Positions 35,192 through 46,915 of a stretch of DNA of 64,000 nucleotides are shown piece after piece; the stretch's first letter is position 1, and each line of letters starts with the position of its first letter. Source of the DNA: Mycobacterium botniense (lineage in GTDB: Bacteria > Actinomycetota > Actinomycetes > Mycobacteriales > Mycobacteriaceae). The DNA is taken from assembly GCF_010723305.1 (NCBI RefSeq), contig NZ_BLKW01000002.1, positions 1,550,001 through 1,614,000 on the forward strand. The letters are read 5' to 3'. The notes beneath the pieces were generated by a model, which saw only the letters and a program-made list of their open reading frames with translations, did not search any database and was not told the DNA's origin. The position numbers were made by a program, and so were the translations under genes.

Positions 35192-35959
35192 GTGAGCCCA
35201 GCGGTTCCGCTGAGTCCTGAGGGGAGCCCGCCGTGGCTGCGGCGGCTGGTCGATAACGTCGGTCAGATTCCGGACGCATATCGGCGCCGGCTGCCAGCCG
35301 ATGTGCTGGCGATGGTCACCGCCGCCAAGGCGAGTGCGACAGTGCGCTCCGACGGACGCGACGCCGCAGTGCTGGTGCTGTTCTCCGGACCGGACTCGGG
35401 TCCTGCCGGCGGCGCTGTTCCCGACGAGGCCGACCTGCTGCTGACCGTGCGGGCCTCGACACTGCGCCACCACGCGGGTCAGGCGGCCTTCCCCGGCGGC
35501 GCGTCCGAACCCGGCGATGACGGGCCGGTGGCCACCGCGCTGCGCGAGGCTCACGAAGAGACCGGGATTGACCCGCGCCGACTGCGTCCGCTGGCCACCC
35601 TCGAGCGCACCTTCATCGCGCCTTCACGTTTCCATGTGGTGCCGGTACTGGCCTATTCGCCGGACCCCGGCCCGGTGGCTGTCGTCAACGAAGCCGAAAC
35701 AGCCGTGGTGGCGCGGGTACCGGTACGTGCTTTCATCAATCCGGCCAATCGGCTCATGGTGTACCGCCGCAGCTTCAGCCACCGCTTTGCCGGGCCGGCG
35801 TTCATGTTGAACGAAATGCTGGTCTGGGGATTCACCGGCCAGGTGATTTCGGCGATGCTGGATGTGGCCGGCTGGGCGCAGCCGTGGGACACCACTGACG
35901 TGCGTGAGCTGGACGAGGCGATGGCGCTGGTGGGCAAGGAAGGCGGTGCGCCGCGATGA
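35192..35959 (+). CDS. NUDIX hydrolase of the CoA-pyrophosphatase (NudL) type
   Basis: A 255-residue protein if started at GTG 35192, which has GGGAG six bases upstream. The frame is also open from GTG 35096, which overlaps the previous stop, so a longer N-terminus is possible. The block LRHHAGQAAFPGGASEPGDD is typical of the CoA diphosphohydrolase subgroup, followed by the NUDIX helix ALREAHEETGI. The position usually held by Glu eight residues before REAHEE is Asp. NudL enzymes split CoA into phosphopantetheine and ADP. The stop overlaps the first ATG of the marP frame. Confidence 0.87.
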   Translation: MSPAVPLSPEGSPPWLRRLVDNVGQIPDAYRRRLPADVLAMVTAAKASATVRSDGRDAAVLVLFSGPDSGPAGGAVPDEADLLLTVRASTLRHHAGQAAFPGGASEPGDDGPVATALREAHEETGIDPRRLRPLATLERTFIAPSRFHVVPVLAYSPDPGPVAVVNEAETAVVARVPVRAFINPANRLMVYRRSFSHRFAGPAFMLNEMLVWGFTGQVISAMLDVAGWAQPWDTTDVRELDEAMALVGKEGGAPR

Positions 35960-35973
35960 CAGCGATAGCATCG

Positions 35974-37164
35974 ATGACCTCATCGCAGTGGCTGGACGTC
36001 GCCGTGCTGGCCGTCGCCTTTATCGCGGCCATCTCCGGGTGGCGCTCAGGAGCGTTGGGGTCGATGCTGTCGTTCATCGGCGTGCTGCTGGGTGCGGTCG
36101 CCGGGGTGCTGCTGGCCCCGCATATCGTCACCCATATCAGTGCTCCGCGCGCGAAGCTGTTCGCTGCGCTTTTTTTGATCCTGGCGCTGGTCGTCGTTGG
36201 TGAAGTGGCCGGTGTGGTGCTGGGCCGGGCGGTGCGCGGCGCGATCCACAGTCGCCCAATCCGATTCGTCGACTCGCTTGTGGGCGTCGCCCTGCAGATG
36301 GTGGTGGTTTTGATCGCGGCCTGGTTACTCGCGACACCGCTGACCCAATCGAAAGACCAGCCCAGCTTGGCCGCTGCCGTTCGTGGTTCACGGGTTCTGG
36401 CTCAGGTCAACGACGTTGCGCCGAGCTGGTTGAAAACCGTGCCCAGAAGGCTGTCCGCACTGCTGAATACCTCAGGTCTGCCCGCGATTCTGGAGCCGTT
36501 CAGCCGCACTCCGGTTGTCGCGGTGGCAGCACCCGACGCCGCACTGGCTGATAACCCTGTGGTGGCTGCCGCCCAACCAAGTGTGGTCAAGATCCGGGCC
36601 ATCGCACCCAGCTGCCAGAAAGTGCTGGAGGGCAGCGGATTTGTGATCGCGCCCGAAAGGGTGATGACGAATGCGCACGTGGTAGCCGGGTCGAATAGTG
36701 TCACGGTCGCCGCCAGCGGCAATTCCTACGATGCCACCGTTGTGTCGTACGACCCAAGGGTCGACATCGCCATTCTGGCCGTCCCCAACCTGCCTCCGGC
36801 TCCGCTGGCGTTCGCCGACGCTGCGGCGAAGACAGGCACTGACGTGCTCGTGCTGGGCTATCCCGGCGGCGGTGATTTCGTCGCAACCCCGGCCAGGATT
36901 CGTGAAATCATCGAACTCGACGGTCCTGATATCTACCGCAATGCGACAGTCACCCGCGAGGTGTACACCATCAGGGCCAGTATTGAGCAAGGCGATTCGG
37001 GCGGGCCGATGATCGACGTCAACGGCCATGTGCTCGGCGTGGTCTTCGGTGCGGCTGTCGACGAGAATGACACCGGTTTCGTGCTCACCGCCAAGGAAGT
37101 GGCCAGTCAGCTGGCGCATATCGGCGACACCCAGCCGGTGAGCACCGAAGGATGCGTCAGCTGA
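35974..37164 (+). CDS. marP: MarP, membrane-anchored periplasmic serine protease
   Basis: A 396-residue protein if started at ATG 35974 (MTSSQW, as in M. tuberculosis); the ATG at 35956, overlapping the NUDIX stop, would add six residues. The N-terminal CvpA-like part has four membrane helices (about 5-27, 33-52, 62-85, 103-125). The chymotrypsin-fold protease follows, with His in TNAHVVAGS, Asp in DPRVDIAIL and Ser in EQGDSGGP. Two Cys (CQKVL and the C-terminal CVS) fit the known regulatory disulfide. MarP maintains cytosolic pH homeostasis in acid and activates a peptidoglycan hydrolase. The upstream thioredoxin-like gene may act on its disulfide. Confidence 0.95.
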   Translation: MTSSQWLDVAVLAVAFIAAISGWRSGALGSMLSFIGVLLGAVAGVLLAPHIVTHISAPRAKLFAALFLILALVVVGEVAGVVLGRAVRGAIHSRPIRFVDSLVGVALQMVVVLIAAWLLATPLTQSKDQPSLAAAVRGSRVLAQVNDVAPSWLKTVPRRLSALLNTSGLPAILEPFSRTPVVAVAAPDAALADNPVVAAAQPSVVKIRAIAPSCQKVLEGSGFVIAPERVMTNAHVVAGSNSVTVAASGNSYDATVVSYDPRVDIAILAVPNLPPAPLAFADAAAKTGTDVLVLGYPGGGDFVATPARIREIIELDGPDIYRNATVTREVYTIRASIEQGDSGGPMIDVNGHVLGVVFGAAVDENDTGFVLTAKEVASQLAHIGDTQPVSTEGCVS

Positions 37165-38122
37165 GCCACGGCTCGCGCAGCTGCCCGATAAACCGCCTCA
37201 GGTGGCGGTTGACTTCCTCTGGCGCCTCTTCGTGGCTGTAATGTCCAGCGCCGGCAATGGATACATAGTGCCCATGCGGGGCGTATCGCTGGGTTCGTTC
37301 AACGGCGTCGCCCAGTATGTAGGGATCGGCATCGCCGCGCAAGTGCAGCACCGGGATTCCGTGATGCCGGTTGATCGCCTTCATAAAACGACGGCCCTCC
37401 TCACGCAGCTGGCTGCGCACAGCCCAGCGCTGGTACTCGAGTGCGGAATGCGCTGCGGACGGAATCTGGATCGCTTGCCTGAGGTGACGAATCGATTCCG
37501 AGAAATCTTCGGACGCAACCCATTTAGCGCTGGCGCGGCTACGCACTAAACGTTCGATCTCATCCGCGTTGTTTCGGGTGAGCACACGTTCCGGCCAAAT
37601 CGGCAGCTGGTATTTCAACAGCGACGGTAGCAATGCGCGTCCTTGATCGCGTCGCGTCAGCGCTGACCGGCGCAGTGCCGCCGGGTGCGGGGAGCTGATC
37701 AGGGCGATGGCGCGCACTAGCCGGGGATGAAGCACCGACGTGGCCCAGCAGACCAACCCGCCGTCGGCATGGCCAACCAGAATCGCCGACGCATGCCCCA
37801 GCGCGCGGATCAACCCAGCGGTGTCCCCGGCGAGCGTCCAGCCATCGTAGCCGCGGGGCGGCTTGTCGCTGCCGCCGTAGCCGCGCAGGTCGACTGCGAC
37901 CACCCGGGCCCCGCTCAATCCCCGCAATTGATGACGCCACGACCACCAGAACGAGGCGAAACCATGTAACAGGACCACCAGCGGCCGCGCCGTCGGCGGT
38001 GTGGTCACATCGTGGTCGGCCGACGCTGCCTCGACTACGTGGAAGCGGATGCCGTTGGCGTGCACGTCCAGATGACGCCACGGTCCGTGGATACGGGTTA
38101 CCGACGGATCGGGCGGACCCAT
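37157..38122 (-). CDS. ephE: Alpha/beta hydrolase (EphE-type, annotated epoxide hydrolase)
   Basis: A 321-residue alpha/beta-hydrolase-fold protein. The oxyanion region is HGFASFWWSW near 61-70, and the C-terminal His is in GAGHYSHEE near 288-296. The nucleophile elbow reads GHADGG, with Ala at the centre of G-x-Nuc-x-G where epoxide hydrolases have Asp, so the usual mechanism is doubtful. The M. tuberculosis EphE has the same GHADGG as I recall. ATG 38122 shares a base with the TAA of the upstream holin-like gene (TAATG), which sets the start; the frame is open further upstream. The 3' end overlaps the marP stop region on the other strand. Confidence 0.85.
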   Translation of the reverse strand: MGPPDPSVTRIHGPWRHLDVHANGIRFHVVEAASADHDVTTPPTARPLVVLLHGFASFWWSWRHQLRGLSGARVVAVDLRGYGGSDKPPRGYDGWTLAGDTAGLIRALGHASAILVGHADGGLVCWATSVLHPRLVRAIALISSPHPAALRRSALTRRDQGRALLPSLLKYQLPIWPERVLTRNNADEIERLVRSRASAKWVASEDFSESIRHLRQAIQIPSAAHSALEYQRWAVRSQLREEGRRFMKAINRHHGIPVLHLRGDADPYILGDAVERTQRYAPHGHYVSIAGAGHYSHEEAPEEVNRHLRRFIGQLREPWLS

Positions 38123-38673
38123 TACCAGCCTGAGGGATCGGGAGGTGTCTTGGCGTCGAAGGCAGAAACCGCTGGCTCGCTGGTCTTGTCGTGGCCGGGA
38201 CTGAACGCGGTGCGGGTTTTCTTCACAGTTTCGATCGTTTGCCGGGGCCCCCGGATGCGGCGCAGTTTGAGAAAACCCAACAGTGCCAGCATCGCGGTGA
38301 CGATGACCATGATCCCGAAAACGATGAGAAACGACACCCAGCGCCATAACCAGGTGTCGAGCAGTTCAGCCAGGAAGAAGAAGAAAAAGAACGTGGAGTA
38401 AAACAGCACCACCAGCGCTGAAATGAAGAACACGCTGCCGGTCAGGCCCTTCTTGATGTCGCGGGCGATTTCGGCACGGGCCAGCTCAACCTCGGCCCGA
38501 ACCAGCGTTGACACCTGAGCGGAAGCAGTTTTGACCAGGTCACCGATCGACGGTTGCCCGGAAGCGGCGTATGGATCGGTCAACGGAATGGTGGTCAGCG
38601 CGCCGGGCACACCATTCCCACGGTCGGTTTCGGCCGCTTCACTTTCCACGCTTTTACGATCGGCCTTGTTCAC
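38122..38673 (-). CDS. Phage-holin-superfamily (DUF1469-like) small membrane protein
   Basis: A 183-residue protein, counterpart of Rv3669. The first 50 residues are polar. An amphipathic segment with VKTASAQVSTLVRAEVELAR then leads to two strong membrane helices (about 85-112, including a run of seven Phe, and 120-142), typical of the actinobacterial holin-superfamily/DUF1469 fold. The C-terminal 35 residues are polar. No lytic neighbour is present and the function is unknown. GTG 38673 has a clear GAGAGGA seven bases upstream. It is translationally coupled to ephE. Confidence 0.85.
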   Translation of the reverse strand: MNKADRKSVESEAAETDRGNGVPGALTTIPLTDPYAASGQPSIGDLVKTASAQVSTLVRAEVELARAEIARDIKKGLTGSVFFISALVVLFYSTFFFFFFLAELLDTWLWRWVSFLIVFGIMVIVTAMLALLGFLKLRRIRGPRQTIETVKKTRTAFSPGHDKTSEPAVSAFDAKTPPDPSGW

Positions 38674-38867
38674 AGCTGGTCCTCTCCGAGTTGCGCGGGC
38701 TGTCTCGCGGTTCATGTTGCCACGCGGTGCCGTGCCGTACGAGGCCCGCCGGAAATTGCATAGGATCAACCGGGTTGCCGCGGTCATGTAACGGCGACGG
38801 GAGTTTCGCGGTGATCATTTAAACTGACGCAGCTGTTGCGGACGCCGACCTTGACAGGAGTGTTGCT

Positions 38868-39572
38868 GTGCAGACCGTGCACCGGTGTGTGGCAGCGGCG
38901 GTAGCGGTCCTGACCTCGGTGCTGGCTCTGGTCGGTCTGTCCGGTACCACTGCGACTGCCGACGACAAAGTCCCGTTAGGGGGCGGTGCAGGCATCGTCG
39001 TCAACGGCGACACGCTGTGCACCCTGACCACGATCGGCACGGACAACGCCGGCGACCTGGTCGGTTTCACGTCCGCCCATTGTGGCGGGCCCGGTGCTCA
39101 GGTCGCCGCTGAGGCGGCGAAAGATCGCGGCACGCTAGGCACTATGGTTGCCGGCAACGACAACCTCGACTACGCGGTGATCCGGTTCGACCCGGCCAGA
39201 GTGGCCCCCGTCGCCAACTACGACGGGTTTTTGATCGCCGGTATCGGACCGGACCCGGCCTTCGGCCAAATCGCCTGCAAACAAGGCCGCACCACGGGCA
39301 ACTCCTGCGGGGTGACCTGGGGCCCGGGTCAAGACCCCGGCACCATCGTGATGCAGGTCTGTGGCCGGCCCGGTGACTCCGGGGGGCCGGTCACCGTCAA
39401 CAATCTCCTGGTCGGAATGATCCACGGTGCGTTCAGTGAAAACCTGCCGACCTGCGTGATCAAATACATTCCGCTGCACACTCCGGCGGTGGTGGTGTCC
39501 ATTAACGCCGTGCTGGCCGACGTCAACAGCAAAAACCGGCCGGGTGCCGGGTTCGTGCCGGTGCCGGTTTGA
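38868..39572 (+). CDS. Secreted trypsin-like (S1) serine protease (Rv3668c type)
   Basis: A 234-residue exported protein. The signal peptide ends near ATADDK (about residue 30). The catalytic triad is visible: His in TSAHCGG, Asp in NLDYAVIRF and Ser in GRPGDSGGPV. Six Cys are available for disulfides. It has no membrane anchor beyond the signal peptide. GTG 38868 is preceded by CAGGAG with seven bases of spacing. The gene is divergent from the holin-like gene and convergent with acs. Confidence 0.9.
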   Translation: MQTVHRCVAAAVAVLTSVLALVGLSGTTATADDKVPLGGGAGIVVNGDTLCTLTTIGTDNAGDLVGFTSAHCGGPGAQVAAEAAKDRGTLGTMVAGNDNLDYAVIRFDPARVAPVANYDGFLIAGIGPDPAFGQIACKQGRTTGNSCGVTWGPGQDPGTIVMQVCGRPGDSGGPVTVNNLLVGMIHGAFSENLPTCVIKYIPLHTPAVVVSINAVLADVNSKNRPGAGFVPVPV

Positions 39573-39590
39573 TCGTGCGCAATCGGCAAA

Positions 39591-41561
<1,971 letters not shown>

Positions 41562-41798
41562 GTCGTTGAGCCTAGAACGTGTCCACCGCCGCGCAAGGCC
41601 GCCAGCAGGTTCAGGAAAGGCGTCGCGGGCGGCCGTTGCGGCTGGGTGGGCCGGGGGCCGGGAATCGTTGACCGTGGCCGATGCGCTCGACGGATGCGTC
41701 TCGTGGGCGACAACGCCGCTGCTATCCCTCCCGTGCCGCGGTCTGCGGTTGCCCGCGGCGCGCATTGCCGAAGCGGCCAAGGTCTTAATGTCGCTGTC

Positions 41799-43406
41799 AT
41801 GCGTCGGATGCGTGTGGCAGCGGTCATTGTCGCCGCCGCGTTGCCAGCGGCCCTGTTAGCCGGCTGCGGTGGGGGCGGCACGACCACCGACCTGGTCATC
41901 GTCAACGGCGGTGAGCCACAAAACCCGCTCATTCCGACCAACACCAACGAAACCAACGGCGGGCGCATCATCGATCGCTTGTTCGCCGGCCTGGTGTCCT
42001 ACGACGCCAACGGCACCCCGGCGCTCGAAGTCGCCCGGGCCATCGAGACCACCGACAACATCAACTATCGAATCACCCTCAAACCGGGATGGACATTCAG
42101 CAACGGCGAGCCGGTGACGGCCAAGTCGTTCGTCAACGCCTGGAATTACGGTGCCTTGACTACCAACGCCCAACTGCAGCAAAGCTTCTTCAGCCCGATC
42201 GATGGTTACGACCAGGTAGCGGCGCCGGCACCGACAGCGCGAACGATGTCTGGCCTGCGGGTGGTCAACGACCACGAGTTCACCGTCCGGCTGAAGGTGC
42301 CGACAATCGACTTCACACTGCGGCTTGGGTTTTCGCCATTCTACCCGCTGCCGACTGCGGCATTCGCCGATATGGCGGCGTTCGGCAGGCACCCCATCGG
42401 GAATGGTCCCTACCGGCTGGCCGACGCGCATCCCTGGCTGCACAACGTGCGAATCGATCTCGTCCCCAATTCGTGCTATCACGGTAATCGAATGCCGAAA
42501 AATAAAGGGCTGCGGATCATCTTCTACGCCAGTCTGGAAACCGCATACGCGGACTTGTTGACCAACAACCTCGATGTGCTGGACACCATTCCGCCCAGCG
42601 CGCTGCCGACCTACCGCCGCGACCTGGGGGACCGCGCGATCACCGGACCCGCGGCGGTCAACCAGACCCTCGACACACCGCTCTGGTTGCCTCATTTCGG
42701 CGGTGAAGAGGGGCGGTTGCGCCGCCTGGCGATCTCGGCGGCAATTGACCGGCCGCAGATCTGTCGGCAGATTTTCAACGGCACCCGAGCACCCGCCAAA
42801 GATTTCACCGCCCGTTCCCTGCCGGGCTTCGACCCCGATATCCCCGGCAACGACGCCCTGAACTACGACCCCGAGCGCGCCAAAAGACTGTGGGCACAGG
42901 CCGACGCGATCTCGCCGTGGAGCGGCGCGTACCAGATCGCCTACAACGCCGACGGCGCGCACCAGGAGTGGATTGACGCGGTCGCCAACAATATCAAAAA
43001 CACGTTAGGGATCGACGCGGCCGGAACACCCAAACCGACGTTCGCGCAGTTCCGGACTCAAATCACCGGCCGCAAAATCACAACCGCGTTCCGCGCGGGC
43101 TGGCAGGGTGATTATCCGTCGCTGCTGGAATTCCTTGAGCCGCTGTTCGTCACCGGAGCAGCCTCCAACGACGTCGGCTACACCAATCCCCGGTTCGATG
43201 CCGCGATGCGCGCCGCGCAGGCGGCGCCGACTCTGCCGGCCGCATATGCGGCGGCCAACACCGCTCAACAGATTCTGCTGCACGACATGCCGGTGGTCGC
43301 GTTGTGGGACAACATCAACGCGGCCGGGTTCTCGCGGTTCGTCAGCGGTGTGACGATCGCCTGGAACGGGTTGCCGGTCTACGAGAACATCGTCAAGAGC
43401 ACCTGA
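41799..43406 (+). CDS. dppA: DppA, solute-binding lipoprotein of the Dpp transporter
   Basis: A 535-residue family 5 extracellular solute-binding protein. The lipobox LLAGC has its Cys at residue 23, after an Arg-rich start and hydrophobic core. The binding domain includes LKPGWTFSNGEPVTAKSFV and GNGPYRL, typical of oligopeptide-binding proteins. In M. tuberculosis the Dpp system has been tied to peptide and haem uptake. The open frame upstream to 40443 is only the antisense of acs. The stop overlaps the dppB start (TGATG). Confidence 0.93.
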   Translation: MRRMRVAAVIVAAALPAALLAGCGGGGTTTDLVIVNGGEPQNPLIPTNTNETNGGRIIDRLFAGLVSYDANGTPALEVARAIETTDNINYRITLKPGWTFSNGEPVTAKSFVNAWNYGALTTNAQLQQSFFSPIDGYDQVAAPAPTARTMSGLRVVNDHEFTVRLKVPTIDFTLRLGFSPFYPLPTAAFADMAAFGRHPIGNGPYRLADAHPWLHNVRIDLVPNSCYHGNRMPKNKGLRIIFYASLETAYADLLTNNLDVLDTIPPSALPTYRRDLGDRAITGPAAVNQTLDTPLWLPHFGGEEGRLRRLAISAAIDRPQICRQIFNGTRAPAKDFTARSLPGFDPDIPGNDALNYDPERAKRLWAQADAISPWSGAYQIAYNADGAHQEWIDAVANNIKNTLGIDAAGTPKPTFAQFRTQITGRKITTAFRAGWQGDYPSLLEFLEPLFVTGAASNDVGYTNPRFDAAMRAAQAAPTLPAAYAAANTAQQILLHDMPVVALWDNINAAGFSRFVSGVTIAWNGLPVYENIVKST

Positions 43407-44332
43407 TGGCCCGCTATCTGCTCAGGCGCCTGTTGATCATGCTCCCGGTGTTTTTCGGGGCGACATTTCTGATCTATGCAATGGTGTTTTTGCTGGCTAG
43501 TGATCCCATCGCGGTGCTGGGCGGCGACCGCGCAGTCAATCCCGCAGTGGCCGCGCAGCTGCGCGCGCAATACCATCTCGACGACCCGTTTTGGCTGCAG
43601 TATATGAAATACCTGGGCGGTATCGCTCGTGGTGACTTAGGCCAGTCGTTCTCTGGGCTGCCGGTGAGCGAGGTGCTGGCCCAGGCTTTTCCGGTGACGA
43701 TCCGGCTGACGCTAATCGCGCTGACCGTCGAGACGGTGCTCGGCGTCGGTTTCGGCGTGGTGGCCGGGCTGCGCCGGGGCGGAGTATTCGACGCCGCCGT
43801 GCTGCTGGCCGGGTTGGTTGTCATCGCCGTGCCGATCTTCGTGCTCGGGTTTGTCGCGCAGTTCGTGTTCGGGGTTAAGCTCGGCCTCGCCCCGGTGACG
43901 GTCGGGGATCAGGCGACGCTGCGCCGCCTGCTGCTGCCCGGTTTCGTGCTGGGTTCGGTGTCTTTCGCCTATGTGGTCCGACTGACCCGTTCTGCGGTCG
44001 CCGACAATGCGGGGGCCGACTACGTGCGCACGGCCGCCGCCAAGGGGCTGTCGCGGCCGCGGATCGTCACGGTGCACATTCTGCGCAACTCGTTGATACC
44101 GGTGGTGACGTTTCTGGGTGCAGACCTGGGTGCGCTGATGGGCGGGGCGATCGTCACCGAGGGCATCTTCAACATCCACGGCGTCGGCGGCGCGCTGTAT
44201 CAGGCGCTGGTGCGGCAGGAGACGCCTACCGTGGTGTCGATCGTGACCGTGTTGGTGCTCATCTACCTGCTCACAAACCTGGTCGTGGATGTACTGTATG
44301 CGGCCCTGGACCCGAGGATTCGCTATGGGTGA
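43406..44332 (+). CDS. dppB: DppB, ABC transporter permease
   Basis: A 308-residue permease with six membrane helices. The EAA-type cytosolic loop TAAAKGLSRPRIVTVHILRN near 209-228 contacts the ATPase. It begins MARYLLRRLLIMLPVFFGATF, as in DppB/OppB proteins, and has the same length as the M. tuberculosis protein. Its ATG overlaps the dppA stop and its end overlaps dppC. Confidence 0.95.
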   Translation: MARYLLRRLLIMLPVFFGATFLIYAMVFLLASDPIAVLGGDRAVNPAVAAQLRAQYHLDDPFWLQYMKYLGGIARGDLGQSFSGLPVSEVLAQAFPVTIRLTLIALTVETVLGVGFGVVAGLRRGGVFDAAVLLAGLVVIAVPIFVLGFVAQFVFGVKLGLAPVTVGDQATLRRLLLPGFVLGSVSFAYVVRLTRSAVADNAGADYVRTAAAKGLSRPRIVTVHILRNSLIPVVTFLGADLGALMGGAIVTEGIFNIHGVGGALYQALVRQETPTVVSIVTVLVLIYLLTNLVVDVLYAALDPRIRYG

Positions 44333-45275
44333 CATCGGGCCCGGGCAAGAACGGTTCGTCGCGACCGACCAGCCTCAGGACGCTGACAGGGAACTGGCTG
44401 CGCCCACGGGTTTCTGGAGCGCGACCTGGCGGCAGCTGCGAAACCGCCCGAAATTTGTCATATCGGCTGCAGTGATCGTCCTGCTGGTGATGGCCGCAGC
44501 ATTCCCGCAGCTGTTCACCGGAATCGACCCCAGCTACGCCAACCCGTATCAGAGCCTGCTGCCCCCGTCGAGGCAGCACTGGTTCGGCACCGACCTGCAG
44601 GGACATGATATCTACGCTCGCGTTGTCTACGGTGCACGGGCATCGCTCACCGTCGGTATGGCGACGACCCTGGCGGTGTTAGGGATAGGGGGAACCCTCG
44701 GTGCATTGGCCGGTTTCTACCGTGGCTGGATTGACACGGTGGTGTCCCGGGTGACCGACGTGTTCTTCGCCATTCCGTTGTTGCTGGCCGCAATCGTGCT
44801 GGCGCAGGTATTGCCGCGACGCGGTGTGTGGACGGTGGTTGCGGTCCTGGCGATTTTCGGGTGGCCCCAGCTGGCACGGGTCACGCGGTCAGCGGTTCTC
44901 GAAGCACGGCAACGCGACTACGTAACCGCAGCAGAAGCGTTAGGACTCGGCAGGTTTCGCATACTTCTCACTCATGTTCTGCCTAACGCGATGGGACCGG
45001 TCATCGTAATCACGACACTATCGCTGGGCGCCTTCATCGTGGCCGAGGCGACGCTGTCTTATCTGGGTGTCGGACTGCCGCCGTCCACGGTTTCGTGGGG
45101 CGGTGATATCAACCTGGGCCAAAGCAGGTTGCGGTCAGGCTCGCCGATCGTGTTCTACCCGGCTGGGGCTTTGGCCCTGACAGTGCTGGCTTTCATGATG
45201 CTCGGTGACGTGTTGCGCGAGGCTCTGGATCCGGCCGCCCAGCGGATGCGTCGAGGCAGGTGCAGCGGGCGATGA
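44325..45275 (+). CDS. dppC: DppC, ABC transporter permease
   Basis: A 316-residue permease. A 40-residue polar N-terminus (DppC/OppC N-terminal domain, with FWSATWRQLRNRPKF) precedes six helices. The EAA loop is TAAEALGLGRFRILLTHVLP near 202-221. The ATG at 44325 lies inside the last codons of dppB (eight bases of overlap), and the stop overlaps the dppD ATG by four. Confidence 0.94.
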   Translation: MGDIGPGQERFVATDQPQDADRELAAPTGFWSATWRQLRNRPKFVISAAVIVLLVMAAAFPQLFTGIDPSYANPYQSLLPPSRQHWFGTDLQGHDIYARVVYGARASLTVGMATTLAVLGIGGTLGALAGFYRGWIDTVVSRVTDVFFAIPLLLAAIVLAQVLPRRGVWTVVAVLAIFGWPQLARVTRSAVLEARQRDYVTAAEALGLGRFRILLTHVLPNAMGPVIVITTLSLGAFIVAEATLSYLGVGLPPSTVSWGGDINLGQSRLRSGSPIVFYPAGALALTVLAFMMLGDVLREALDPAAQRMRRGRCSGR

Positions 45276-46915
45276 GCGAACCGCTGCTGCGCATCGAAGA
45301 CCTCGAGGTGCGATTCGGTGCTGCCGCACCGGCGGTGCGCGGCGCCCGGTTGACGGTGTATCCCGGGCAAACCGTGGCGCTGGTCGGGGAGTCCGGTTCC
45401 GGGAAGTCCACCATTGCCGGAGCAATTTTGGGTCTGCTTCCCCCCGGTGGCCGGATTACCAAAGGCCGCATCGTCTTCGAAGGCCGCGATATCACCTCGG
45501 CCGGTCGACGACAGATGCGGTCGATCCGGGGACGCGCCATCGGCTATGTGCCGCAGGACCCGATGACCAATCTGAACCCGGTCTGGAAGGTGGGCTTTCA
45601 GATACGAGAAGCGTTGCGCGCCAACGCTTGTAAACACGACGTGCGGCGACAAGCGGCGCAAATGCTCGGCCAGGCCGGTGTGCCCGATGCGGTCACCTAT
45701 GCCAGGCGCTATCCGCATCAGCTGTCTGGGGGGCTGTGCCAGCGTGCGTTGATTGCCATCGGGCTGGCGGGCCGTCCACGACTGCTGATCGCCGACGAGC
45801 CGACCTCCGCGCTGGACGTCACCACCCAGCGGCACATACTCGACCATCTGCAGCTGCTCACCGCAGAGCTCGGCACCGCTGTGCTGTTGATCACCCATGA
45901 CTTGGCGGTGGCGGCTGAACGGGCTGCACATCTGGTTGTCATGCACCGCGGCATGGTGGTGGAAGCCGGCGCAGCGCGGGACGTTCTGCAAGACCCGGAA
46001 CATGAGTACACGCGAACACTGGTGGGAGCGGTTCCGTCGCTTCGAAGCACCAATGCGGTGCGGGTGCGAGATCGGATGCGGCGCGACGCGGCAGCGACTG
46101 TTGCGAGTGAAAACGTAATCGTAGCTTCCGGTTTGACAAAGGTTTTTCGGGAACCGTCGGGTGCTGCCTGGCGGCACAGAGAGGTCCGCGCCGTGGACGG
46201 GGTATCGCTTCAGCTGCGGCGCGGCACAACGCTGGCGGTCGCAGGCGAGTCGGGGTCGGGCAAGTCGACATTGGCGCGGATGGTGCTGGGTCTGCTGAAA
46301 CCCACCTGCGGCACGGTGGTTTTCGGCGGCAAAGACATCTACGCACTGGATCGAAGCGGGTTATTCGCTTTTCGTCGCGGTGTCCAGCCAGTTTTCCAAA
46401 ACCCCTACAGCAGCCTGGATCCCATGTATTCGGTGTTCCGCGCGATCGAAGAACCCTTGCGGGTTCACCGGATCGGTGACCGCCGGCAACGGCAGCAGAT
46501 GGTGTACGAGCTCGCCGACCAGGTGGCGCTGCCCTTGTCGCTTTTGGGGAGGTTGCCGCGCGAGCTGTCGGGCGGTCAGCGCCAGCGGGTCGCGATCGCC
46601 CGCGCGCTGGCGCTTCGGCCCCAAGTGCTGGTGTGCGACGAGGCGGTCTCAGCACTGGACGTCGTGGTGCAGGCCCAGATTCTGGAGTTGCTGGCCGATC
46701 TGCAGGTCCGGTTGGGTCTGACGTATCTGTTCATCAGCCACGACCTGGCGGTAATCCGGGAGATTGCCGACGACGTCATGGTGATGCGGGCCGGTCGCGT
46801 CGTCGAGTTTGGGGCCGTCGGCGAGATATTCACCCGGCCCCGCGCTGACTACACCCGTCAGCTGTTGGCGGCGGTTCCGGGCGTGAGCCGCGCTGGCTAT
46901 CGTGACCGGTCATGA
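45272..46915 (+). CDS. dppD: DppD, double ABC ATPase of the Dpp transporter
   Basis: A 547-residue protein with two complete nucleotide-binding domains, so a separate DppF is not needed. Domain 1 (about 5-260) has GESGSGKST, LSGGLCQRALI and LLIADEPTSALD. Domain 2 (about 285-535) has GESGSGKST, LSGGQRQRVAIA and VCDEAVSALD; in the second, Pro after DE is replaced by Ala. The signature of domain 1 (LSGGLCQR) also departs from LSGGQ. Each domain ends with the oligopeptide-transporter C-terminal segment. The stop overlaps the next ATG (ATGA). Confidence 0.95.
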   Translation: MSEPLLRIEDLEVRFGAAAPAVRGARLTVYPGQTVALVGESGSGKSTIAGAILGLLPPGGRITKGRIVFEGRDITSAGRRQMRSIRGRAIGYVPQDPMTNLNPVWKVGFQIREALRANACKHDVRRQAAQMLGQAGVPDAVTYARRYPHQLSGGLCQRALIAIGLAGRPRLLIADEPTSALDVTTQRHILDHLQLLTAELGTAVLLITHDLAVAAERAAHLVVMHRGMVVEAGAARDVLQDPEHEYTRTLVGAVPSLRSTNAVRVRDRMRRDAAATVASENVIVASGLTKVFREPSGAAWRHREVRAVDGVSLQLRRGTTLAVAGESGSGKSTLARMVLGLLKPTCGTVVFGGKDIYALDRSGLFAFRRGVQPVFQNPYSSLDPMYSVFRAIEEPLRVHRIGDRRQRQQMVYELADQVALPLSLLGRLPRELSGGQRQRVAIARALALRPQVLVCDEAVSALDVVVQAQILELLADLQVRLGLTYLFISHDLAVIREIADDVMVMRAGRVVEFGAVGEIFTRPRADYTRQLLAAVPGVSRAGYRDRS

